Source of the DNA: an uncultured Agathobaculum sp.
GTDB taxonomy: Bacteria; Bacillota; Clostridia; Oscillospirales; Butyricicoccaceae
NCBI GenBank assembly: GCA_944380945.1
Contig: CALWJG010000125.1
Span: 1 to 5,306 of the forward strand
DNA: 5,306 nt
Reading direction: 5' to 3'
Below are positions 1-5,306 of the stretch, piece by piece. The notes beneath the pieces were generated by a model. It made no database searches. It saw nothing but the letters and a program-made list of their open reading frames with translations, and had not been told where the DNA came from. Both the position numbers and the translations under genes were made by a program. Within the stretch, counting starts at the first letter, position 1; each line of letters starts with the position of its first letter.

Positions 1-327
1 CAGATCTTCCGCGAGCCGGGCGCGGGCATGGAGTCGGTCATCGTCGGCGTGGTGGGCGTGCTGCAGTTCGAGGTGCTCGAATACCGTCTGAAGAACGAGT
101 ATAACGTCGAGATCATCCGCGAAAGCCTGCCGTATGAGCTGATCCGCTGGGTGGAGAACGACGAGGAGGGCTTTGACGTCAAAAAGCTCCAGCTGACGAG
201 CGACACCAAGATCGTCGAGGACCTCAAGGGCAACACGCTGCTGCTGTTCGCCTCGCCGTGGAACATCACCTATGCGCTCGACCACAACGAGGGCCTGCGG
301 CTGGCCGAATTTTCGGAAAACGCATGA
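1..327 (+). CDS. prfC: Peptide chain release factor 3 (RF3), C-terminal part
   Basis: The frame is open from base 1, so the gene starts outside the window; the last 108 codons and a TGA stop are present. RF3 is a cytosolic translational GTPase that recycles RF1/RF2 from the ribosome after peptide release. The visible part is the C-terminal domain, not the GTPase domain. Recognisable RF3 stretches are the GVVGVLQFEVLEYRLKNEYN segment (residues 17-36 of the fragment), a following ESLPYELIRWV segment, and a closing stretch ending RLAEFSENA. The segment with VGVLQF followed by YRLKxEYNVE is typical of RF3 and separates it from EF-G and other GTPases. An ATG at position 28 lies inside the domain and is not the true start. 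A hairpin about 55 bp after the stop probably ends the transcript. Identification is from motif memory and is strong. Confidence 0.93.
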   Translation, partial: QIFREPGAGMESVIVGVVGVLQFEVLEYRLKNEYNVEIIRESLPYELIRWVENDEEGFDVKKLQLTSDTKIVEDLKGNTLLLFASPWNITYALDHNEGLRLAEFSENA

Positions 328-382
328 GCCCGCAGCGGCCGGTGCGCCATCCGTCAAACTGAATCACAAAAGGACCGCTGAC

Positions 383-423
383 GCAGGGCGGCCGCCGGCC
401 GAGGGCTGGCGGCCGCTGCTTTT
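383..423 (+). terminator. GC-rich hairpin after prfC, probable intrinsic terminator
   Basis: Bases 388-399 pair with 405-416 as a 12-bp stem with a single G-T wobble and a 5-base loop (CGAGG). Bases 383-385 add three further pairs with 417-419 across a two-base bulge. Four T residues follow (420-423). The stem is very stable but the T run is short, so termination may be partial. The next gene has no obvious promoter between this hairpin and its ribosome binding site, so read-through or attenuation is possible. Confidence 0.62.
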
Positions 424-452
424 GCCGTCCGCGGCATACAGGAGGTTTTTCC

Positions 453-1709
453 ATGAATATCACCAAGGGCGACGTGCTCGAGCTGCGCCGCCGGCTGAAA
501 AAGACCGAGTGCACCTTTGACAGCCTGTGCGGCTGCTATGTCAACAGCGGCAAGCAGATCGTGGTCAAATTCCGCCAGCCGTTCTCCGAGCTGGGGGAGG
601 ACGAGTTTTACAAATACCTCGAGATCGCCAAAAAGACCCTGTCCGGCACGCTGGGCAGCAACCTGCTCGAGCTGGAGTTCCAGCGCAGCGAGCTGGCCGA
701 GGAGCGGCAGAAGTACCTGCTGCTGCTCAAAAACGGCAAGCTGGACAACGAGGAGCTGCTCGACCGGCTGTATGAGCAGATCATCGAGCAGTATTCCTAT
801 CCGGGCAACTATCTGATCCTGGTCTACCACGATGTTTACGATGTGCCGTCCAGGGCGACCTCGGGCGAGGAGCAGGAGGAGTCCGAGGAGATCTATTCGT
901 ACATCCTGTGCGCGGTCTGCCCGGTCGAGCTGGCCAAGCCCGCGCTCGGCTACCGCGAGGACGAGAACCGCATCGGCGCGCGCGAGCGCGACTGGGTGGT
1001 CGGCCTGCCCGACCTCGGCTTTGTCTATCCGGCGTTCAGCGGCCGCGGCAGCGATGTGAACGCGGCGATGTACTATGTCAAGACCGGCAAGAGCTCGCAT
1101 CCGGAGTTTATTGAGAACGTGCTCGGCTGCGTGTCCCAGCGCACGGCGGCGGAGGACAAGCAGGCGTTTGAGGGCGTGATCAAGGGCGCGTTTGGCGAGG
1201 ACGAGGAGCAGGCGGACGCGGCCTTTTTCCAGATCCAGAAGACCATCAGCGGCATGGTCGCCGAGCGCGAGGAGGACGAATCCCTGCCGCCGGTCAGCCT
1301 GACCGCCGAGACGCTGGCCGACCTCGCGGCGGACGCCGACGTGCCCGAGGCGGTGCGCGGGCAGATCGAAAAATCCTTTGCCCATGTGTTCGGCGATACG
1401 CCGCCTGCGGCGCACAACGTGCTGGATAACAAGCTGGTCGAGGAGGGCACGCGCCGCGCGCACACCGCCCAGCTCGAGCAGAAGGTGGCCGCCCTGCAGC
1501 AGGAGCTGGCCGCGCAGGCGGCGCAGCAGGCGGACGGGGACGAGGCGCCGCCGTGGGCGGAGGAGGACGCCGCGCCCATCGAGCTGCACGTTTCCGCGGA
1601 AAAGGCCGGGCGCATCCACACCGGCATGGTGGACGGCGAGCGCTGCCTGCTCATCCCGCTCGAAGAGGGCGAATCCGCGCGCATCAACGGCAGAGACGCG
1701 CAGCTGTAA
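453..1709 (+). CDS. DUF4317 family protein, function unknown
   Basis: This is a 418-residue protein with no signal peptide or membrane segment, so it is probably cytosolic. I recognise the DUF4317 family from the N-terminal pattern: a short charged helix, then CGCYV (26-30), then FYKYLEIAKKTLSGTLGSNLL (52-72). Further support comes from ILCAVCPVEL (151-160) and the YPAFSGRGSDVNAAMYYVK segment (192-210). The family is common in clostridia and has no established function that I know of. Cysteines lie at 20, 26, 28, 153, 156, 226 and 398; the 26/28 and 153/156 pairs could bind a metal or form a redox site, but that is speculation. Residues about 333-360 (LEQKVAALQQELAAQAAQQ) are likely a short coiled coil, followed by an acidic linker and a small C-terminal segment. 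The ATG at 453 has AGGAGG at 440-445 with 7-base spacing, which fixes the start. Hairpins on both sides suggest a single-gene unit, although I see no convincing promoter. Confidence 0.85.
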   Translation: MNITKGDVLELRRRLKKTECTFDSLCGCYVNSGKQIVVKFRQPFSELGEDEFYKYLEIAKKTLSGTLGSNLLELEFQRSELAEERQKYLLLLKNGKLDNEELLDRLYEQIIEQYSYPGNYLILVYHDVYDVPSRATSGEEQEESEEIYSYILCAVCPVELAKPALGYREDENRIGARERDWVVGLPDLGFVYPAFSGRGSDVNAAMYYVKTGKSSHPEFIENVLGCVSQRTAAEDKQAFEGVIKGAFGEDEEQADAAFFQIQKTISGMVAEREEDESLPPVSLTAETLADLAADADVPEAVRGQIEKSFAHVFGDTPPAAHNVLDNKLVEEGTRRAHTAQLEQKVAALQQELAAQAAQQADGDEAPPWAEEDAAPIELHVSAEKAGRIHTGMVDGERCLLIPLEEGESARINGRDAQL

Positions 1710-1711
1710 CA

Positions 1712-1745
1712 CAAAACCGGAGACTGGCTGCAGTCTCCGGTTTTG
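1712..1745. terminator. Perfect bidirectional intrinsic terminator
   Basis: CAAAACCGGAGACTG (1712-1726) and CAGTCTCCGGTTTTG (1731-1745) form a perfect 15-bp stem with a 4-base loop (GCTG). The T run inside the right arm serves plus-strand transcripts, and the A run inside the left arm gives a T run on the minus strand. It begins 2 bases after the DUF4317 stop. On the minus strand it lies 5 bases beyond the stop of a possible small broken ORF, which suggests it once served two converging genes. Confidence 0.88.
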
Positions 1746-1750
1746 CTGCC

Positions 1751-1898
1751 TTATGCGCGGCGCACAAGCGCATCCAGTTCGTCCTGCGCCTTGCGGAGCG
1801 CCGCGCGGCAGGTGTCCTGCATAGCACAATGCGCGCGTCGTTTCGAGGTTTTCCACAAAATCCGCCGCGAATCTGCGAGGGAAACCGTAAATATTCAT
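1751..1898 (-). pseudogene. Possible small minus-strand ORF broken by a frameshift
   Basis: Reading the minus strand from an ATG at 1898-1896 gives MNIYGFPRRFAADFVENLET and then TTRA. The continuation in that frame turns into shadow-like sequence and runs through the terminator. In the +1 frame the sequence becomes MQDTCRAALRKAQDELDALV and then RRA, with a TAA stop at 1753-1751, immediately before the bidirectional terminator. The join falls in an alternating GC tract (minus-strand acgacgcgcgcat, about 1830-1842). One extra GC dinucleotide there would restore a continuous reading frame of about 49 residues, in which the second half follows with strong G/C third positions. I do not recognise the product. 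Upstream, only a weak ribosome site (ggcgga) and no clear minus-strand promoter are visible. Alternatives are a real frameshift, a sequencing or assembly slip, only the 23-residue ORF at 1822-1751, or no gene at all. Confidence 0.35.
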
Positions 1899-1924
1899 GT
1901 TTTCCGCCGTATGGCGTTGAAAAC
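1899..1924. repeat. Imperfect inverted repeat over the rlmB -35 box
   Basis: GTTTTCCGCC (1899-1908) pairs with GGCG (1913-1916) and GAAAAC (1919-1924). This gives a 10-bp stem with a two-base bulge (TT, 1917-1918) and a 4-base loop. Its right arm overlaps the -35 hexamer TTGAAA of the rlmB promoter, so it could be an operator. On the minus strand it abuts the ATG of the possible small ORF. It has no clear match to a known operator that I can name, and it could be chance. Confidence 0.4.
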
Positions 1925-1946
1925 AGGGGAGAAAGTGTGCTATACT
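1917..1946 (+). promoter_or_regulatory. Sigma-A-type promoter for rlmB and the downstream gene
   Basis: The -35 box is TTGAAA (1917-1922) and the -10 box is TATACT (1941-1946), 18 bases apart. A TGC just before the -10 box forms an extended -10 (TGn) element. Transcription would start near 1952-1955, leaving a leader of about 25-30 bases before the rlmB ATG. The gene that follows rlmB has no promoter of its own that I can see, so this site probably drives both. Confidence 0.78.
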
Positions 1947-1967
1947 ACCCATAACTGAGATTCTTTT

Positions 1968-1971
1968 GGAG
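1968..1971 (+). promoter_or_regulatory. Ribosome binding site that fixes the rlmB start
   Basis: GGAG at 1968-1971 is 9 bases before the ATG at 1981. A second AGGAG at 1975-1979 is only one base from that ATG and is too close to serve it. An in-frame TTG at 1966 would lengthen the protein by five residues, but it overlaps the GGAG and has no ribosome site before it, so ATG 1981 is preferred. Confidence 0.65.
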
Positions 1972-1980
1972 CGTAGGAGC

Positions 1981-2751
1981 ATGACGGATAGAAAAAACAG
2001 ACGCCGTCCCCCGCGGGAGGATGACGGCACGCTGATCGAGGGCCGCAACGCAGTGCTGGAAACGCTGCGCGCGGGCCGGTCGGTGGACAAGGTGTTCGTG
2101 GCGGAGGGCAGCCGCATCGGCGATGTGGCCGCGGAGGCGCGCAGGCACGGCGTGCCGGTCGTCACCTGCGACCGGCGCAAGCTCGACCACATGAGCCTGA
2201 CGGGCAACCATCAGGGCGTGATCGCGCAGGCCGCGGCGCAGGAGTACGTTTCGCTCGAGGATATTTTCCGCGTGGCGGAGGAGCGCGGCGAAGCGCCGCT
2301 CATCGTCGTGTGCGACGGCATCGAGGACCCGCACAATCTGGGCGCGATCATCCGCTCGGCGGAAACCGCGGGCGCGCACGGGGTCATCATCCCCAAGCGG
2401 CGCGCGGTCGGCCTGACGGCCGTGGTGGCGCGCGCGGCAGCGGGCGCGCTGGCCTACATCGGGGTACACAAGGCGGGCAATCTGGCCGCCGCGCTCGATG
2501 AACTCAAGGCGCGCGGCGTATGGCTGTTCGGCGCGGAGGCGGACGGCAACGCGCCGCTGTACGAGGCCGCGTTCGACCGCCCGGCGGCGATCGTCATCGG
2601 GTCGGAGGGGCAGGGCCTCAGCCGGCTGACGCGCGACAAATGTGATTATATCGTCAGCATCCCGATGCGGGGGCGTGTCAATTCGCTCAACGCGTCGAAT
2701 GCAGCGGCCGTGCTGCTGTTTGAAGCGGTGCGCCGCCGCAGCGGAGTCTGA
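1981..2751 (+). CDS. rlmB: 23S rRNA 2'-O-ribose methyltransferase, TrmH/SpoU family (RlmB type)
   Basis: This 256-residue cytosolic enzyme belongs to the SPOUT superfamily. The RlmB type methylates the 2'-O of G2251 (E. coli numbering) in the peptidyl-transferase P-loop of 23S rRNA, with S-adenosylmethionine as donor. Residues about 17-90 are the SpoU substrate-binding domain, starting IEGRNAVLETLRAG. The catalytic domain shows all three family motifs: motif 1 at 115-129 (EDPHNLGAIIRSAET, with N119 and R125), motif 2 at 204-213 (IVIGSEGQGL, with E209) and motif 3 at 227-248 (IPMRGRVNSLNASNAAAVLL at its core, with N237). These form the trefoil-knot cofactor site. Length fits the family; the N-terminal RKNRRRPPRE tail is basic and may contact RNA. 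The gene has its own sigma-A-like promoter and probably shares a transcript with the membrane-protein gene 24 bp downstream. Related TrmH-family enzymes that modify other sites cannot be excluded by sequence alone, so the exact target nucleotide is inferred. Confidence 0.92.
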   Translation: MTDRKNRRRPPREDDGTLIEGRNAVLETLRAGRSVDKVFVAEGSRIGDVAAEARRHGVPVVTCDRRKLDHMSLTGNHQGVIAQAAAQEYVSLEDIFRVAEERGEAPLIVVCDGIEDPHNLGAIIRSAETAGAHGVIIPKRRAVGLTAVVARAAAGALAYIGVHKAGNLAAALDELKARGVWLFGAEADGNAPLYEAAFDRPAAIVIGSEGQGLSRLTRDKCDYIVSIPMRGRVNSLNASNAAAVLLFEAVRRRSGV

Positions 2752-2765
2752 CGGAAGGAGGCAAC

Positions 2766-2769
2766 GGAG
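2766..2769 (+). promoter_or_regulatory. Ribosome binding site for the P-type ATPase-like gene
   Basis: GGAG at 2766-2769 is 6 bases before the ATG at 2776. A stronger AGGAGG at 2756-2761 is 14 bases away, which is long. An in-frame ATG at 2797 has no ribosome site in front of it, so 2776 is the preferred start. Confidence 0.6.
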
Positions 2770-2775
2770 CAAGCT

Positions 2776-5301
2776 ATGGATAGAAAAGACGATACCATGA
2801 ATCTGGACGCGCTCAAGGAAATGCTGAGCGACGTGCCGGACAGCGGCGAGTTCGATCTGGATTCGATCATCGCCGAGGTGGCGGGCGGCGCGCCCGCCGA
2901 GCCGAAAAAGGCGCCGCAGCCGGCCGAGGAGCCGCCCAAGGCGCAGCCGGCAGCGGAGGAAAAACACCATGCGGCGCCGCGTCGCGAAGCGCCGCAGCCG
3001 GAAGCGCCCGCGCCGCGTCCTGCGGAGAAGGCGTCTGCCGCCGCGCCCGCGGAGCCGGCGGCGGAGGAAGAAGCGGAATACGATCCGCGCGCCGCGCGCA
3101 TCGCCGCGCGGGAGGCCAAAGCGGCTGCCCGCCGCGAAAAGGCGGCGGCAAAGGCTGAAGCCAAGGCCGCGGCAAAAGAGGCGCGCCGCGCGGCCAAGGA
3201 AGCGGCCCGCGCGGCCGAGCAGGAGCCCGAGGAGCTGATCGACGACATCCCGCCCATGCCGGCGGGGATGCAGCCGATCCAGCCGGTTGAGCCGGCGGAG
3301 GAGGCGCCGCGCACCGCGCCCAAGACCCGCCGCGCCCGCCGGGAGGAGCCGGCTGTCCCGCAGCCGGAGGCGCCGGTAGAAATGGAACAGGAGCTGCCGG
3401 AGGAACCGGCGGAAGAGGAGATCGATCCGCGCGCGGCGCGCATTGCCGCGCGGGAAGCCAAAGCAGCCGCCCGCCGCGAAAAGGCGGCGGCAAAGGCCGC
3501 GGCCAAGGCGGCAGCGGCGGGAGCCGCCGGCGCTGCGGCAGCCGGCGCGCTGGCAGACGGGGCGGAGCAGTCCGCCGAGCACATGACCCGCAAGCAGGCC
3601 CGCGCCGCGCGCCGCGCGGCCGAGCTGGCGGAGGAGGAAGAGGAGATCGAGCTGCTTGATCCCGCGCAGGCAGCGCAGAATTACAAGCGCCGCGCCCGCG
3701 GCCTGTCCGTGCGGTCGTTCCTGGTGCTGCTTCTGGCTGCGGCCGCGGCTTACCTGAGCATTGCGCCCAGCTTTGACGCGCTGCCCCTGCCGATCGCTCT
3801 GGACGTGGTGGAGAACCCGACCATCGGCATCGCGGTGCTGATCGCGCTGCAGTTCGTGGCGCTGTTCCTCGGCGTGGACGTGTTCGGCATGGGCTTCGGC
3901 AACCTGCTGCACGGCATGCCCGACCGCGCTTCGCTCGTGTCCTTTGCCGTGCTGGCGTCGCTGTTGCACGGCGCGTCCATCATCGTGTTTGACAATCAGG
4001 CGGGCGTGGCGGTGCCCTATCTGGCCATCAGCATCCTGCTGCTCTATGCGTCCATGCGCGAGGAGCGCGGCCGCTGCGCTGCGTTGGCGCGCGCCTATCA
4101 GGCGTTCTGCTCGGCGGAGCAGCCCATGGCGGTGTACAGCCATTATGACCAGACGGACGACGCCTGCCGCGCGGTCAAGGCCCCGCTGTATGACGACAGG
4201 GCCTTCCTGATGGAGATGGAGCGGCCGGATACCGCGGACCGCTTCTCCATGATCTATGTGCCGATCGCGCTGGCAGCGTCGATCATTCTGGCGCTCGTGG
4301 CCTCGGTCGGTCAGGGCGAGCCGGTGCGCTTTTTCTGGGCGTTCTCGGCGATCCTGTCGGTCGCCGCGCCGCTGGGCATGCTCTGTGCGTTCGGCGCAGG
4401 CTATAACAACGTATCCCGCCGCCTGCTCGGACAGGGCGCGGCGCTCGCGGGCGCGCGGCAGGCCAATCTGCTGCGCGGCACCGAGGAGGTCGTGCTCGAG
4501 GAGAACGACCTGTTCCCGACCGGCTCGATCGCGCTGGAATCGCTCGAGAACATGGGCCGCATGCCGGACGACCGCCTGCTCGCCTGCGCGGCCGCGCTGA
4601 CCGATGCGGCGGGTCTGGAACTGGGCCGCGTGCTCACCGAAGCGACGCGGGAACGCTACGGCGTCACCCTTTCTGCGCGCAGTGTGCGCCTGGTTGAGGG
4701 CGGCGTGACCGGTGAGATCGGCACGAGCCATGTCGTGCTGGGCACGGCGGCGCTCATGGTGCAGATGGGCGTGCGCATCCACGCCGGACAGGGCGACCAC
4801 ACCTGCGTCTACCTGCTGGTGGACAATGTGCTGGCCGGCGTGCTGACCCTGCAGTACCAGCCGACCAAGAACACCTACCGCGCGATGCGCCTGATGCGCC
4901 GCATGCACATGAATGCGCTGCTCGCGGTGCGCGATTTCAATGTTTCGCCCGCCATGGTCGAGGCGGAATTCGACCTGCGCCGCGGCTTTGCCGACCAGCC
5001 CGACCCGGCTGGCGTACAGCGTCTGCTCGACCCGGCCTATGCGCAGGGCGACGCACCCGCTGCGATCCTGACGCGCGAGGGCGCGGGACCGTACATGCAG
5101 GTGCTCCGCTGCGCGGACAAGCTGGCTGGCGCGGTGCGCTCGCTGCTCACGCTGGGCGCGTTCGCAGGCATCTGCGGCATGCTGATCGTGTTCTATCTGG
5201 TGTTCCAGAACGCGGTGGATGCGCTGCCGGTGACCAACCTGCTGCTCTACCTGCTGATCTGGTACATCCCGTCCTTCATCATCACGCTGCAGACGCACTG
5301 A
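2776..5301 (+). CDS. Membrane protein resembling a catalytically dead P1-type ATPase, with a long charged N-terminal arm
   Basis: The protein has 841 residues. Residues 1-310 are a soluble arm: a short acidic head (GEFDLDSIIAEVAGG, 24-38), then Ala/Pro/Glu/Arg/Lys-rich sequence with a repeated 25-residue block (103-127 and 217-241). Eight membrane helices follow at about 311-330, 350-370, 385-405, 411-427, 492-511, 519-543, 789-810 and 819-840. This is the P1B-ATPase arrangement of two extra helices plus M1-M6. PDTADRFSMIYVPIAL (485-500) resembles the entry to M3, and SVAAPLGM (528-535) carries the M4 proline where CPC is usual. The A-domain loop (428-490) is much too short and lacks TGES. 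The phosphorylation site DKTGT is replaced in EVVLEENDLFPTG (571-583). The HP motif is absent (GLELG, 613-617), TGDN becomes VRDF (718-721), and GDGxND is missing. LVDNVLAGVLTL (681-692) and VVLGTAALMVQMGV (653-666) still resemble P/N-domain strands. It is unlikely to pump ions by phosphorylation; a sensor, scaffold or channel-like role is speculation. It follows rlmB closely with no terminator between. Confidence 0.72.
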   Translation: MDRKDDTMNLDALKEMLSDVPDSGEFDLDSIIAEVAGGAPAEPKKAPQPAEEPPKAQPAAEEKHHAAPRREAPQPEAPAPRPAEKASAAAPAEPAAEEEAEYDPRAARIAAREAKAAARREKAAAKAEAKAAAKEARRAAKEAARAAEQEPEELIDDIPPMPAGMQPIQPVEPAEEAPRTAPKTRRARREEPAVPQPEAPVEMEQELPEEPAEEEIDPRAARIAAREAKAAARREKAAAKAAAKAAAAGAAGAAAAGALADGAEQSAEHMTRKQARAARRAAELAEEEEEIELLDPAQAAQNYKRRARGLSVRSFLVLLLAAAAAYLSIAPSFDALPLPIALDVVENPTIGIAVLIALQFVALFLGVDVFGMGFGNLLHGMPDRASLVSFAVLASLLHGASIIVFDNQAGVAVPYLAISILLLYASMREERGRCAALARAYQAFCSAEQPMAVYSHYDQTDDACRAVKAPLYDDRAFLMEMERPDTADRFSMIYVPIALAASIILALVASVGQGEPVRFFWAFSAILSVAAPLGMLCAFGAGYNNVSRRLLGQGAALAGARQANLLRGTEEVVLEENDLFPTGSIALESLENMGRMPDDRLLACAAALTDAAGLELGRVLTEATRERYGVTLSARSVRLVEGGVTGEIGTSHVVLGTAALMVQMGVRIHAGQGDHTCVYLLVDNVLAGVLTLQYQPTKNTYRAMRLMRRMHMNALLAVRDFNVSPAMVEAEFDLRRGFADQPDPAGVQRLLDPAYAQGDAPAAILTREGAGPYMQVLRCADKLAGAVRSLLTLGAFAGICGMLIVFYLVFQNAVDALPVTNLLLYLLIWYIPSFIITLQTH
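3082..3156 (+). repeat. Direct repeat copy 1 in the charged arm
   Basis: This encodes residues 103-127 of the ATPase-like protein, starting DPRAARIAAREAKAAARREK. All 25 residues are identical to copy 2, 342 bp downstream. The two DNA copies differ at six bases, all in third codon positions and all silent. Similarity continues weakly for a few Ala/Lys codons after the block. Confidence 0.9.
3424..3498 (+). repeat. Direct repeat copy 2 in the charged arm
   Basis: This encodes residues 217-241 of the ATPase-like protein, identical in protein sequence to copy 1. After this copy the sequence runs into an Ala/Gly-rich stretch (242-260) rather than the Lys/Arg/Glu-rich helix that follows copy 1. 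A looser relative, TRKQARAARRAAELAEEEEE (271-290), lies a further 30 residues on. Confidence 0.9.
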
Positions 5302-5306
5302 TCAAT

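Noticed and set aside
1850..1861. TTTTCCACAAAA resembling a DnaA box
   Set aside because: It has one mismatch to TTATCCACA, it is a single occurrence with no AT-rich unwinding region, and none of the genes expected near an origin are present.
1743..1958. Plus-strand ORF of about 71 residues in the intergenic region
   Set aside because: It starts inside the terminator stem and runs across the rlmB promoter, with no ribosome site. Its Ser/Arg/Cys-rich translation looks like a shadow of the minus-strand ORF.
1966..1980. TTG at 1966 as the rlmB start
   Set aside because: It overlaps the GGAG that serves ATG 1981, has no ribosome site upstream, and lies only about 12 bases after the expected transcript start.
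354..2207. Minus-strand open frame of 617 codons across DUF4317 and part of rlmB
   Set aside because: It runs straight through the bidirectional terminator and is antisense to two well-supported genes. Only the short segment at 1898 to about 1830 looks coding, and it is reported separately.
3082..3498. The repeated blocks as a CRISPR array or mobile element remnant
   Set aside because: There are only two in-frame copies 342 bp apart, both inside one coding frame and differing only at silent positions. There are no spacers, inverted ends or target duplications.
4401..4637. Short minus-strand ORF opposite the P-domain-like region
   Set aside because: It is a Ser/Arg/Pro-rich shadow with no ribosome site, promoter or recognisable motif.
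1945..5298. A very long minus-strand open frame (over 1,100 codons) opposite rlmB and the membrane-protein gene
   Set aside because: It is a shadow of GC-rich plus-strand codons. The translation is Arg/His/Gln/Leu-rich low-complexity sequence with no recognisable domain, and the plus-strand frames show clear family motifs.

Overview
The window is GC-rich, with codon third positions dominated by G and C. It carries four plus-strand genes in a compact bacterial layout. The DUF4317 gene, the Shine-Dalgarno sites and the style of the genes point to a high-GC anaerobic clostridium, probably in or near the Oscillospirales. That placement is inference from gene content; the window holds no rRNA or other direct marker.

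Layout. (1) 1-327 is the 3' end of prfC, peptide chain release factor 3. A GC-rich hairpin with a short T run follows at 383-423. (2) 453-1709 encodes a complete DUF4317 protein of unknown function, closed by a perfect 15-bp bidirectional hairpin terminator at 1712-1745. (3) 1746-1980 is the only sizeable intergenic region. On the minus strand it holds what looks like a small ORF broken by a frameshift (1898 to 1751), whose stop lies just before the shared terminator. On the plus strand it holds a clear sigma-A-type promoter (1917-1946) with an inverted repeat over its -35 box. (4) 1981-2751 is a TrmH/SpoU-family 2'-O-methyltransferase, best called rlmB. (5) 2776-5301, 24 bp downstream with no terminator between, encodes an 841-residue membrane protein. 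It is probably cotranscribed with rlmB.

The last gene is the most interesting. Its C-terminal ~530 residues follow the layout of a P1-type (heavy-metal-like) ATPase: four helices, a short cytosolic loop, two helices with the conserved M4 proline, a large cytosolic region and two final helices. Every catalytic signature I looked for is missing or replaced: TGES, DKTGT, the HP dipeptide and GDGxND. Its N-terminal ~310 residues are a long Ala/Glu/Arg/Lys/Pro-rich arm with a 25-residue exact protein duplication. It therefore looks like a pseudo-P-type ATPase with a charged cytosolic arm, coupled to an rRNA methyltransferase gene. This is a comparison from memory of family motifs, not a computed alignment.

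PrfC and RlmB both act on the ribosome. DUF4317 and the ATPase-like protein have no established role, so a shared pathway cannot be claimed.
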